From the NCBI RefSeq assembly GCF_022869785.1, contig NZ_CP094997.1:2480001-2544000 (forward strand): a DNA stretch of 64,000 bases. The letters are read 5' to 3'. Below, in pieces: positions 8,813 through 17,393 of this stretch. The notes below the pieces were generated by a model. That model saw only the letters and a list, made by a program, of their open reading frames with translations, had not been told where the DNA came from and made no database searches. Both the position numbers and the translations under genes were made by a program. Every line of letters begins with the position of its first letter. Positions within the stretch are counted from its first letter, which is position 1. This stretch comes from Dyadobacter chenwenxiniae (GTDB taxonomy: Bacteria; Bacteroidota; Bacteroidia; Cytophagales; Spirosomataceae).

Positions 8813-10354
8813 TCAATACCCAGGATTCTGGGTCAGGTTTGGATTAAGGTCAATGTCCGATTGCGGGATCGGGTACCATTCATTTCTGCCTTTTCTGAAA
8901 TTGGTAAACTCCGGATCGCGCACCGCCAGTTCGGGCCCGAGGTCGCCCCAACGCTGTAAATCTGCAAAACGCCAGCCTTCTCCTGTGAGCTCCGTAATGC
9001 GCTCGTGCTTGATCTGGCCAAGAAGCTGCGCCTGGTTCCATCCGCCAGCCCGGCTTAGCGGCCTCAGCCCCGCCCGTGCGCGCACCATATCCACGTACTG
9101 CAAAGCCTGTGCGGTCTGGTTCGCTCCATTTAATGCCTCTGCGTACATTAATAAAATATCCGCATACCGCAGCAACCGATAATTATTGGGCGATCGGAAG
9201 CCTTCTTCCGTTCTTCCCGGCTCGTTGTCATTCAGCTGTTTGCGAAACCAAACAGCACTGCTTTCGCCGGTACTTGCCCCGTAGCGGGTGGCAAATGTCT
9301 GCCCGTAAACCATTGTGAACCGCGGGCCGCGCACGTCAGTGGAGTCAAACAGCAATGTTGCTGCCAGCCGCGGATCCCGTGCGCCTTGTGCTGTATTCTC
9401 TTGTTTAAATTCACCGATAAGCCAGCGACGTGCCCCGCCGTCAGAAAAACCTACGCCCCGCGGCGCATAGAATTGCGCAATAGAAGTTCCCGTATTATTA
9501 ATTTTGGTTTCGTCCACATCGTCATCCGTACTCTCATTGGGATTGAACCGGAATTGTATTTCAAAAACGGACTCGCTGTTATTTTCGGTTGAAGCCTTAA
9601 AATTGTCCTGATAATTGGGCGTCAGACGGTATAATCCTTTTCCTTGACCGGTAACAAACCAGGCCAGTGCATTCACTGCTTCCTGATTTTTGCCCTGCTG
9701 TAAATAAGCCTTTCCCAGTAAACCCATCGCCGCACCGCGTGTGGCGCGACCGAGGTCATCGCCTGTATAGCTCAGCGGCAGGGTAGCTGCTGCTTCCATC
9801 AGGTCTTTTTCCACTTGCGCCCAGGCTTCTGCATTGCTCGCATTGGAAGGCCGGTCCGTTGGGCTTGACGGTGCAAGAATAATCGGTGGCCTTCCGAAAT
9901 ATAAAGTAAGATTAAAATAAAACAGTCCGCGCAGAAACTTCGCCTCGCCGATTATGCGGTTTTTCAAGCCATCGTTCATCTCGATGCCGGGCACGTAAGC
10001 GAGTACCTGATTTGCCCTGAATACCCCGATGAACAAATTCTGCCAGGTTCCGGCAGTAAGACCTTCATTGTAGTTAGTCTGATTGAAGCTCATAACATTA
10101 TTCAGCGTAATGTCACCGCCGGAGCCATAGCCTTCATCCGAACGGAGCATTCCGTGGTAAAAAAGGAACCTGGAATACAGCGTGGCCGTCCGGTGAAAAG
10201 TACTGTAAACAGCATTGATCCCTTTCACCGCATCCGCCTCACTTTTCCAGAAAGAGGCAATTGTCGGATTATTAGGATTGGGCTGATCAAAATCGCGGTC
10301 GCAGGCGGTGGTAACCAGCAAAATAAATGAAGCAAGCAAAAATATCTTTTTCAT
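8813..10354 (-). CDS. SusD/RagB-family glycan-binding lipoprotein
   Basis: SusD-like surface lipoproteins form a lid over the SusC barrel and capture oligosaccharides. The start at 10354 gives a lipoprotein signal MKKIFLLASFILLVTTAC with Cys18; the frame also opens nine codons earlier. The TPR-like core appears in EAKFLRGLFYFNLTLYFG and the C-terminal family signature in NYRLLRYADILLMYAEALN and WRFADLQRWGD, ending with IPQSDIDLNPNLTQNPGY, which is typical of SusD ends. It sits between the SusC gene and two GH43 genes, 30 bp after SusC, so it belongs to the same PUL transcript. Confidence 0.93.
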   Translation of the reverse strand: MKKIFLLASFILLVTTACDRDFDQPNPNNPTIASFWKSEADAVKGINAVYSTFHRTATLYSRFLFYHGMLRSDEGYGSGGDITLNNVMSFNQTNYNEGLTAGTWQNLFIGVFRANQVLAYVPGIEMNDGLKNRIIGEAKFLRGLFYFNLTLYFGRPPIILAPSSPTDRPSNASNAEAWAQVEKDLMEAAATLPLSYTGDDLGRATRGAAMGLLGKAYLQQGKNQEAVNALAWFVTGQGKGLYRLTPNYQDNFKASTENNSESVFEIQFRFNPNESTDDDVDETKINNTGTSIAQFYAPRGVGFSDGGARRWLIGEFKQENTAQGARDPRLAATLLFDSTDVRGPRFTMVYGQTFATRYGASTGESSAVWFRKQLNDNEPGRTEEGFRSPNNYRLLRYADILLMYAEALNGANQTAQALQYVDMVRARAGLRPLSRAGGWNQAQLLGQIKHERITELTGEGWRFADLQRWGDLGPELAVRDPEFTNFRKGRNEWYPIPQSDIDLNPNLTQNPGY

Positions 10355-10384
10355 GTTGATGTCTTTTGGGATAATAGCCACTGA

Positions 10385-13300
10385 TCAGAAACCGAGGTTG
10401 AGGCCGAATGATAAGATGCGTGATGATGGGTATCCTCCCAGGTCCACCCCAGGTTCCAGGTTGAAATTCGCGCCAACCACATCGGGATCAAGCCCTGTGT
10501 ATTTCGTGAAAGTCGCCAGATTTTGAGCACTCACATAAACCCTGGCATTGCTCAAAGACAGTTTCCCGGTGACACGCTCAGGGATCGAATAGGATAGTTC
10601 GATGTTCCTCAACCTTAAATAAGATCCATTTTCCAGCCAACGATCGGTGTTTCCCCTTACATTGGAAACAATACCGCGGTCCGCACTGGCGGGGTCACCC
10701 GTAGCACCGGTGGAATAAGAAACACCGAGGCGTGGAAAATCGGTGTCGGTGTTTCCCGGCGCCCAGGGATTAATGCCCCGGCGATAGTTCGAGTATCCCA
10801 TTCCGTCCAGATCCCTCCTGACGTCATTGTATATTTTTTGGCCAAATGCGCCGTAGAACTGAACATTCAGCGACAACCCGGACCAGGTCCCATTCAGGAT
10901 AAGACCCGAAGTAAATTTGGGCCACGGACTGCCTGCAAATGTGCGGTCGCGGTCGTTGATATCATCATTCGTGCCCTGATCGACGCGGTTCACGTAGCGG
11001 ACATCGCCTGGTTTCGCATAGGCAGCCTGGGCTTTATGCGCCTGTATTTCTTCGTCGTTCTGGAAAAGCCCGTCGGTTTTTATCAGGTAATATTCACCAA
11101 TGGAGCGGCCAACCTGCGAGCGCGTATTTCCTGACTGAATGTAGTTACGCGGCTCCCCAGTCTCCTCGTCCACACCCAGGTTTCCAAGTTCGAGCACTTT
11201 ATTCCGGATGATGCTGAAATTGGGCGCAACGCTCCACGTGAATGGCCCCGAAGTCTGCCGGTAACTGAAATCAAGCTCAACCCCTTTATTTTCAATAGAA
11301 CCAATGTTCACTAAGGGATCGCCCTGCAAGTTTCCAATGTACAGCGGCAGCGGCAGGGATAGCAACACATCTTTTGCAACCGACCGAAATGCATCAATCG
11401 TAACGGCTAATTTGTTATTAAAAAGTACCAGGTCTGCACCAATGTTGGTCGTGGCTTTTTGTTCCCATTTAATATCCTCATACACGAGCCTGGCCTGTGT
11501 TGCCCCAGGAAATTCCGTTTGCCCCGATCCGAACACAGCCCTCGGTGCCTGGTTCAGGAAGCCGGTGAACTGATAGTTGCTCAGGTTTGCGGAACCCAAA
11601 ATACCATAGGACCCTCTCAGTTTCAGCTCGGTAATAATGTCCGATTTAAAAAAATCCTCATTACTGATTTTCCACGAAGCAGCCGCGGAAGGGAAATAAC
11701 CGGTGCGGTGTGCAGGTGAAAATCGGGAGTCCTTATCAGCGCGGAAAGTAAAGGTGAGATAGTATTTTTCAGCAAAATTATAGTTCAGCCTTCCCAGTGC
11801 GGAGTTAATGAGCGTTTGCGAGCGCGTTCCGGTCGCGGTCATTCCGCCGCTCGCAGCGTTGATGGTCGTGAAATATTCGCCCCCGAAAAAACCAAGCTGT
11901 AACCTTCGTCCGCCCACATCATCGTTTTGGATCGTTTGCTGCGTGTAACCTACAACACCGTTTAAATTGTGTTTGTTAAAAGTAAAATTGAAGTTAAGCG
12001 TATGCTCAAAAAGATAACTCAGGAACTGTGCCCGTGTTTCCCCAACGCTGCTGAATTCGGGTGACTGATTCCAATACCAGAGCCCTTCCTTTCGCAGGTT
12101 ATTGGTTTTATCAAAACTCGTTTCCAGCCCTGCGTTGAAGCGATAACTTACCCCTTTCAAGATTTTGTAGTCGACAAACGCATTGCCCAGCACTTTAAAG
12201 AAGTTGTAAGATGTCTTTGTAATATCATTGATCGCCAGCTGGTTACGAGAAAACGACCTCGCATTGAACGACCCGTAACCCCATCCGCCGGGATTTGAGT
12301 TACTCACCAGGTCTGCACTCTGAACAGGAATGATGGGGAGGCTGGTCCAGATATCATACCAGGCATTCCCTTCGGCAAACCCACCCTGGAATGGTGCATT
12401 TCGCTGGGTGCTGGAAATCATCAGGTTTTCGCCAAATGTGAATTTGTTGCGGGTAGCCTCTGTGTTAATGCGCATCGAGCCACGCTGAAAGTTACGGGCT
12501 TTGAGCACTCCTTCGTCAGCAAAATACGATCCGGAGATCAGGTATTTGCTGTCTTTACCGCCGCCCGAAAGGCTCACGTTATAATCCTGAATGCTACCCG
12601 TTTGCAACAGTTCGTCAGCCCAGTTTGTATTCACGGCGCCGTTATAACTGGCCACTGCGGGCTGCAATGCATAACCTACCGCCTGATAGGCGCGGGTATT
12701 TGTAGCAACAAACTCCTGTGCATTCATCATATCCCAGCGTTTGGGAAGTGATGAAACCCCCAGGCGAAGGGAAGCATCCACTTTCAGCGCTCCTTCTTTC
12801 CCTTTCTTAGTGGTAATGATGATTACTCCGTTCGCCGCCCGGGAACCATAAATGGCAGCAGCGGAGGCATCTTTCAATACCTGGATAGTCTCCACGTCAT
12901 TGGGGTTCACGGTAGTATTTGCGTCGGCCAACATGCCATCGATCACGTACAAGGGGCTTGCATTCCCGAACAGCGTACTCAGGCCGCGTATATTCACGAC
13001 GGCCTCCTGGCCTGGCGCGCCGCCGTTCCGTACCGCAACACCGGGCGTCATTCCCTGCAATGCTTCGGGTACGGAGCGGGCAATACGTTTGTTTGTATTC
13101 TGCGCATCAATGATGCCGGTTGCACCTGTGAGATCCGAGCGCCGAACGGACTGATAGCCGATCACAACAAATTCTTCCAGGTTCTGCGCATCTTCGGCTA
13201 ACTGGACGGTATACGTGGTTTGATCCGTTACGGGAATGTCCGATGCCAGATAGCCAATAAATGAGATCCGAAGTGTTTGCCCGTTTTGTGCGGCAATTGA

Positions 13301-13486
13301 AAATTTTCCTTCGGCATCCGTGATAGTCGCGGCGGTTGTGCCGGCGACGAGCACTGTTGCGCCTGGCAGCACCTCACCGGTGGCTGTCTGCACAATGCCG
13401 CTAATTTGCCTGTCCTGGGCAGACGCAAATTTCACACAGAAAATAAGAAGAAGCGCAATTTGAAATAGCGTATAAGAATAGCGCAT
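10385..13486 (-). CDS. SusC/RagA-family TonB-linked outer-membrane receptor of the GH43 PUL
   Basis: This 1033-residue protein is complete. It has a signal peptide ending in ASAQD, a carboxypeptidase-like domain (about residues 25-105), a plug with YVIDG and AAAIYGSRAANGVI, and a 22-strand-type barrel ending in LSFGLNLGF with a C-terminal phenylalanine for BAM recognition. It transports oligosaccharides delivered by the SusD partner, driven by TonB-ExbBD encoded elsewhere. It is the first gene of the four-gene PUL. No SusR, hybrid two-component or anti-sigma/ECF pair adjoins it, so regulation must act through the 246-bp upstream region. Confidence 0.94.
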   Translation of the reverse strand: MRYSYTLFQIALLLIFCVKFASAQDRQISGIVQTATGEVLPGATVLVAGTTAATITDAEGKFSIAAQNGQTLRISFIGYLASDIPVTDQTTYTVQLAEDAQNLEEFVVIGYQSVRRSDLTGATGIIDAQNTNKRIARSVPEALQGMTPGVAVRNGGAPGQEAVVNIRGLSTLFGNASPLYVIDGMLADANTTVNPNDVETIQVLKDASAAAIYGSRAANGVIIITTKKGKEGALKVDASLRLGVSSLPKRWDMMNAQEFVATNTRAYQAVGYALQPAVASYNGAVNTNWADELLQTGSIQDYNVSLSGGGKDSKYLISGSYFADEGVLKARNFQRGSMRINTEATRNKFTFGENLMISSTQRNAPFQGGFAEGNAWYDIWTSLPIIPVQSADLVSNSNPGGWGYGSFNARSFSRNQLAINDITKTSYNFFKVLGNAFVDYKILKGVSYRFNAGLETSFDKTNNLRKEGLWYWNQSPEFSSVGETRAQFLSYLFEHTLNFNFTFNKHNLNGVVGYTQQTIQNDDVGGRRLQLGFFGGEYFTTINAASGGMTATGTRSQTLINSALGRLNYNFAEKYYLTFTFRADKDSRFSPAHRTGYFPSAAASWKISNEDFFKSDIITELKLRGSYGILGSANLSNYQFTGFLNQAPRAVFGSGQTEFPGATQARLVYEDIKWEQKATTNIGADLVLFNNKLAVTIDAFRSVAKDVLLSLPLPLYIGNLQGDPLVNIGSIENKGVELDFSYRQTSGPFTWSVAPNFSIIRNKVLELGNLGVDEETGEPRNYIQSGNTRSQVGRSIGEYYLIKTDGLFQNDEEIQAHKAQAAYAKPGDVRYVNRVDQGTNDDINDRDRTFAGSPWPKFTSGLILNGTWSGLSLNVQFYGAFGQKIYNDVRRDLDGMGYSNYRRGINPWAPGNTDTDFPRLGVSYSTGATGDPASADRGIVSNVRGNTDRWLENGSYLRLRNIELSYSIPERVTGKLSLSNARVYVSAQNLATFTKYTGLDPDVVGANFNLEPGVDLGGYPSSRILSFGLNLGF

Positions 13487-13571
13487 AACTGATGGGTTGA
13501 TGAATTAAACAGACAATAACAACAAGTTTCCCAGTCCGGAGGGAACTGGAAAAAATGGTATCGAGCTGATA

Positions 13572-13678
13572 AAAAATTGTGCCATTCAAAAAGCGATTGA
13601 GGCCGGTTGCTGCACATTCAGAAATTGACCGTGGAAAAGGACTGGAAAACAAAAGAGTTTGTAACTGGCACAATTTTT
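13572..13678. repeat. Spaced 13-bp perfect inverted repeat upstream of the GH43 PUL
   Basis: AAAAATTGTGCCA at 13572-13584 and its exact reverse complement TGGCACAATTTTT at 13666-13678 flank 81 bp in the gap between the leftward SusC gene and the rightward SPW-repeat gene. The arms are too far apart for a simple terminator. They could be two binding sites of a regulator forming a loop, or the ends of a small relic element. No other feature explains the 246-bp gap at 13487-13732. Confidence 0.5.
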
Positions 13679-13732
13679 AACAGGACGGCATTTTTTTTTA
13701 AAATCATCAACAACCATTAAAAATCACATCCT

Positions 13733-14119
13733 ATGAATGTTATCAGCACAAAGCTTCACAGCAGAATAGATTACACCACCAGTATCCTGTTTATCGCGAT
13801 GCCCTGGATACTTGGCTTCAATGACGTTTTGCCCGCAACCTGGACTTTGATTGCGGTCGGTTGTATGTCTATTCTCATGTCACTTTTCATGGACTATGAA
13901 GGCGGTATGGTTCGCAGTTTACCTATGGCGGCGCACCTGAACATTGACATTGCCACCGGCTTATTTCTCGCTGCATCTCCCTGGATCCTGGGTTTTGCCG
14001 ATGAAGTTTATCTGCCGCATTTGTTGCTTGGCCTCTTTGAAGTCGCGGCCGGGCTCATGACAAGGCGCGTTGCGCAAAGCGATGAAGCAGATACATTGGA
14101 ACACAGCCAGCAGCCTTAG
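13733..14119 (+). CDS. SPW-repeat membrane protein
   Basis: The 128-residue protein has four predicted membrane helices in two similar halves, each containing the family signature: MPWILGFND near residue 23 and SPWILGFADE near residue 82. SPW-repeat proteins are small integral membrane proteins of unknown function, often induced by stress. It is monocistronic, divergent from the PUL SusC gene, and followed by a convergent hypothetical gene. The start is supported by the hydrophilic MNVISTKLHSR leader before the first helix. Confidence 0.85.
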   Translation: MNVISTKLHSRIDYTTSILFIAMPWILGFNDVLPATWTLIAVGCMSILMSLFMDYEGGMVRSLPMAAHLNIDIATGLFLAASPWILGFADEVYLPHLLLGLFEVAAGLMTRRVAQSDEADTLEHSQQP

Positions 14120-14278
14120 TTAAAGAAAACCTGGCAAAAGCAAGTGACTGCCTACCATGTGGCTTCACGTATTCAATACATCAATGTAAAAGCTGAACGA
14201 GCCTTGCAGTATAGCTATTTGGGCGCTGGCGAGGTGGGGTGGAGAAAGCGATATGATCGCATCAAACACAAACAACAT

Positions 14279-14875
14279 TTATTTCAAAAAATCGAGCATT
14301 CGTTTCATGTCATCGATTTCACTTTTTCTTTCTGTGATTGCGGCATCTATCGCGTCGTTCAATTTTTTATAAAATACGGCGAATTCGTCTTTCAGCGATT
14401 CATAGCACAATTGCAAGCTGGCAGTATAATATTGATGAGCGATAAGGGTCTTTCTCGGATGCTTTTCATACTCCGCATATTCGATAATGATCTGCTGATG
14501 GACAGGATCGGCATACCAGTCGCCAGGCGGTTCCGGGACAGTGAGAGGTGGGCAGCAACCCAGTAAATAAATATGACCTATGGCCTGATATTCAAAAATC
14601 AGAACGTCGACACGCACGTTTGCATTGTTTCTGAGCCCCGGCTGGAAGACAGATGCCGGCAATATGCGCTCGAGCATCACCTGGCGGCCATTCTTGAAAT
14701 CGATCTCAGGCAAATCAACCCGCAAGGAGGTCCTCAATGTTTCGACGTGCAACTGTATCTGTCCGCTATAAAAGTAGTGATCCGGCCATTGGCTTATCTG
14801 ATCATCAATTTCTTTCTGCGTTTTAAGAAAAAGTGCGTCGAGATTGTATTGAGAAAACAGCTTTATTTTTTGCAT
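14279..14875 (-). CDS. Hypothetical soluble protein
   Basis: I do not recognise this 198-residue protein. It is rich in aromatic residues, has no signal peptide or membrane segment, contains a CCPPL motif near residue 106, and ends with a charged helix (about residues 165-198) that may be a coiled coil. Overlapping plus-strand frames have poor composition, so this minus frame is the likely coding one. It lies 40 bp upstream of nothing else on its strand and is followed by the convergent SPW gene. Its role is unknown. Confidence 0.6.
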   Translation of the reverse strand: MQKIKLFSQYNLDALFLKTQKEIDDQISQWPDHYFYSGQIQLHVETLRTSLRVDLPEIDFKNGRQVMLERILPASVFQPGLRNNANVRVDVLIFEYQAIGHIYLLGCCPPLTVPEPPGDWYADPVHQQIIIEYAEYEKHPRKTLIAHQYYTASLQLCYESLKDEFAVFYKKLNDAIDAAITERKSEIDDMKRMLDFLK

Positions 14876-14914
14876 AACCTACGTTTTTTGTGAACCCTCG
14901 CAGAGAAAGGGTGG

Positions 14915-15142
14915 TCATTTTGGCTCATCGGAATTTGTTGTGTCCCGGCCAGGAAGCACCTGTTTCTGGTCGTCGCTCAGATCAATATCTCTTCGGACAT
15001 CCACTGACGTAGTATCCTTCCCTACCACAGCGGAATCGACGGCCTGACCCGTATCAGTTTGTGCCTTGTCACTGCTATTTGAAGTACATCCCTGGATCAA
15101 CAAACCGAGAACCGAAAGGATGATAGAAAATGCAATTTTCAT
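14915..15142 (-). CDS. Small lipoprotein
   Basis: A 75-residue lipoprotein. The signal sequence is hydrophobic and ends in a clear lipobox (LIQGC), followed by a low-complexity Ser/Thr/Asp-rich tail (SNSSDKAQTD...). The start at 15142 gives a compact signal; an ATG two codons upstream is also in frame. The mature part is only about 55 residues, acidic and probably disordered. Its function is unknown. Short acidic lipoproteins of this sort are common in Bacteroidota and often accompany stress or envelope genes. Confidence 0.65.
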   Translation of the reverse strand: MKIAFSIILSVLGLLIQGCTSNSSDKAQTDTGQAVDSAVVGKDTTSVDVRRDIDLSDDQKQVLPGRDTTNSDEPK

Positions 15143-15329
15143 GATCAAAAAAATTAAATATGAATAAACCTATTTGACGCGGGCTATAAAATGTATGCCA
15201 GGAGTGCCCTCTTTACCGAGAGCACTATTATAAATCAAATGCGCGCCAGCAGTGATCTCGGGCTGCGTGATTGGCATGGTATTTATCAGAGCCGGTCGTT
15301 TTCGAAAAACTACCTATCCACGAGACGAC

Positions 15330-15524
15330 ATGAACAGCGAAACCACAAACCAAGACCAGCCCGCATCTGAAAACGGAACCAAGGACAGCATAGATGACCT
15401 GTTCACACCGGGAGGATTTAGAAAAACGGAGGGCACTTCTTATAGTCGGCCTTTAGATAAACCAAACAAAAACAAATCGAAAAGCCTGAAGTCCGGCGGG
15501 AAAGTCGTGCAGAAGCCACTTTAA
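15330..15524 (+). CDS. Small hydrophilic hypothetical protein
   Basis: A 64-residue, highly polar protein (MNSETTNQDQPASEN...), acidic in its first half and lysine-rich in its second. The frame opens upstream at 15252, but the ATG at 15330 gives a more natural start. It has no domain I recognise and is probably disordered. A hairpin terminator 39 bp after its stop supports transcription in this direction. Confidence 0.45.
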   Translation: MNSETTNQDQPASENGTKDSIDDLFTPGGFRKTEGTSYSRPLDKPNKNKSKSLKSGGKVVQKPL

Positions 15525-15544
15525 CAGGAGACATTAAGATTTCC

Positions 15545-15597
15545 AAAACCTCAGATACAACAAAGCCCCTGACAAAGCAGGGGCTCGTGCGGTTTTG
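15545..15597 (+). terminator. Nested hairpin terminator
   Basis: The inner stem AGCCCCTG/CAGGGGCT (15564-15571 with 15578-15585) is perfect over 8 bp with a 6-nt loop. An outer arm AAAACC/GGTTTT (15545-15550 with 15591-15596) encloses it. The structure lies shortly after the small plus-strand gene, ends in GGTTTTG and fits an intrinsic terminator. Confidence 0.6.
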
Positions 15598-15697
15598 AAA
15601 AATGTCAATTCACACCGGGTTATTTACAGCCATTAGTCATTTTCTGAATAGGGCGACCTGGCCATTTCCCGATACAAATGCTGTAACCTGTTCGCCG

Positions 15698-15958
15698 TTA
15701 ATAATTCCCGCTATCCGCCTGATCGTGTCCCTGGGTTTTAACAATTTTGTTGTAGACACCCAGCAATAAAAACGGGGAGGTCCATTGTCCCACAAAGAGT
15801 GCAGTGTGCTTGCGCCCCATAATTTTCAAAGCCAGTGATACACCGATAGCACCCAGGGCGGCCCACAAAAATACGTCTGAAGGCAGTTTGGCTGTTTGTT
15901 CTTCAATTGCCTCTGCCACTTTACCTTCGCTGTGGCTTGCGTCTGTTAGATTTTTCAT
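15698..15958 (-). CDS. Small membrane protein, hypothetical
   Basis: An 86-residue protein beginning MKNLTDASHSEG. The acidic N-terminal part is followed by a membrane helix (VFLWAALGAIGVSLALKIMG) and a second hydrophobic stretch (SPFLLLGVYNKIV). The start at 15958 follows a purine-rich AAGAGAAA sequence; the frame extends further upstream to 16069, but that part overlaps the region before the divergent DUF748 gene and lacks sensible composition. The function is unknown. Divergent pairing with the AsmA-like gene suggests an envelope role (inference). Confidence 0.65.
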   Translation of the reverse strand: MKNLTDASHSEGKVAEAIEEQTAKLPSDVFLWAALGAIGVSLALKIMGRKHTALFVGQWTSPFLLLGVYNKIVKTQGHDQADSGNY

Positions 15959-16087
15959 TTTCTCTTGATTTTTAGTTTGCCGCATCTGCATATAAATATC
16001 ATACCTGCCGGCACTAACCACCGGAGCGTTATGCGTATTGGCACCCTTTTTTTGAAATGCCGGCATCACCTGATGAACTGCTTTTAT

Positions 16088-17242
16088 ATGCCTACTTCCA
16101 AAAGAAAGAAAGTTACCTGGATTATCGCCGGAGTGCTATTACTGATGATAGCCGTCCGGATAGCCCTTCCATACATTGTTCTGCACTATGCCAATAAGAG
16201 CCTGGCAGAGATGAAAGGATATTATGGTCATATACAAGATGTTGACCTTGCGGTGCTCCGGGGTGCTTACCGGGTGGACAGCATTTATCTCAATAAGGCC
16301 GATACGGTTTCAGGCAAGCAGACACCCTTTTTCGCCGCTTCCGTTATTGATCTCTCGATTGAATGGAAGGCACTTTTAAAGGGCTCTATTGCCGGTAATG
16401 TGAGGGTTGAAAAGCCGCTCCTGGTCTTCACAAAGGACAAGGTGGAGCCCAAACAGATCGCCAGGGACTCGGCTGATTTTAAAAAAATACTGAACGATTT
16501 CATGCCGCTCAGCATCAACCGCTGTGAAATCCGCAACGGCACTGTTCGCTATAAAGACCCGAGTACTGCGCCAAAAGTGGACATACACATGGACAGCTTG
16601 CACTTGCTGGCTCAAAACCTGCGAAACAGCTACGATTCCTCCGCCCTGCTGCCGGCCAGTGTGGATGCCTCTGCCCGGATCTATGAAGGAACCCTGACGA
16701 TGAACGCAAAACTGAACCCACTGGCCGACCAGCCGACCTTTGACATGAGTGCCGAGCTTAAAAATACAAACCTGGTCAAGCTGAATGAATTTTTTCAGGC
16801 CTATGCAAAAATTGACGTTAATAAAGGCCGTTTCGGGCTTTATACCGAAGTAGCAGCTAAGAATAACAGGTTTGCCGGGTATGTCAAACCATTGATTAAA
16901 GACCTGGATGTCCTTGGCAAGGAGGACCGGAAAGACAATGTTTTCAGAAAGCTCTGGGAAGCTGCCGCAGGTGGCGTAGGCCAGTTGCTCCGGAATCAGC
17001 CCAAGGATCAGGTGGCTACCAAAATCCCTTTCGAGGGGAAGCTTGATGACCCGGAAACCAATATTTGGTATGCTTTGAGCCATATCCTTCAAAATGCATT
17101 CATCCATGCCATCCAACCTTCCATCGACAGCGAGATCAGCATCGCTTCTGTCGACGATCCAAAAAAGGAGAAGAAAACATTTTTACAGAAAATATTTTCC
17201 GGGGATAAAAAGGAGAAGAAAGAGAAAAAAGAAAAAAAGTAA
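16088..17242 (+). CDS. DUF748/AsmA-like envelope protein
   Basis: This 384-residue protein has an N-terminal membrane anchor (WIIAGVLLLMIAVRIALPYIV) and a large periplasmic part that resembles DUF748, a family related to AsmA and bridge-like lipid-transfer proteins. Repeating beta-strand elements such as SLEWKALLKGSIAGNV-like and IRNGTVRYKDPST support this. It ends in an extreme lysine/glutamate tail of KKEKK repeats. The start at 16088 places a basic MPTSKRKK directly before the helix; the open frame upstream lacks such features. A role in outer-membrane lipid balance is inferred from the superfamily only. Confidence 0.78.
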   Translation: MPTSKRKKVTWIIAGVLLLMIAVRIALPYIVLHYANKSLAEMKGYYGHIQDVDLAVLRGAYRVDSIYLNKADTVSGKQTPFFAASVIDLSIEWKALLKGSIAGNVRVEKPLLVFTKDKVEPKQIARDSADFKKILNDFMPLSINRCEIRNGTVRYKDPSTAPKVDIHMDSLHLLAQNLRNSYDSSALLPASVDASARIYEGTLTMNAKLNPLADQPTFDMSAELKNTNLVKLNEFFQAYAKIDVNKGRFGLYTEVAAKNNRFAGYVKPLIKDLDVLGKEDRKDNVFRKLWEAAAGGVGQLLRNQPKDQVATKIPFEGKLDDPETNIWYALSHILQNAFIHAIQPSIDSEISIASVDDPKKEKKTFLQKIFSGDKKEKKEKKEKK

Positions 17243-17282
17243 TGCGATAGGCTATGGAATGCGTACCATAGCCATATTTATC

Positions 17283-17380
17283 ATTGCAACAATGATGCAA
17301 CAATAAAAAAGTATGTATATTGCAACCCCGTTGCATGTGCATACTTTTTATGTAAATGCTGGTGCAACTGCTTTGCAATT
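17283..17380. promoter_or_regulatory. Cluster of TTGCAAC-type motifs before ABC exporter operon
   Basis: Within about 100 bp upstream of the permease start I count ATTGCAAC (17283-17290), ATGCAAC (17295-17301), ATTGCAAC (17319-17326), the inverted GTTGCA (17330-17335), GTGCAAC (17362-17368) and TTGCAATT (17373-17380). Two of them form the palindrome TTGCAAC-CCC-GTTGCA. The density suggests an operator, perhaps for a GntR-type or similar regulator encoded elsewhere; this is inference. Confidence 0.4.
17306..17349 (+). terminator. Hairpin after the DUF748 gene, overlapping a TTGCAAC motif cluster
   Basis: AAAAAGTATG...TTGCAAC (17306-17326) pairs imperfectly with GTTGCA...CATACTTTTT (17330-17349) around a 3-nt CCC loop, and the second arm ends in T5. 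It can terminate the upstream gene. It also overlaps the motif cluster described separately, so it may be regulatory for the ABC operon instead. Confidence 0.5.
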
Positions 17381-17393
17381 GATCAATTTTTAT

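Noticed and set aside
14144..14893. Two plus-strand frames opposite the 198-residue hypothetical gene
   Set aside because: Their composition is poor and they lie antisense to a coherent minus-strand frame.
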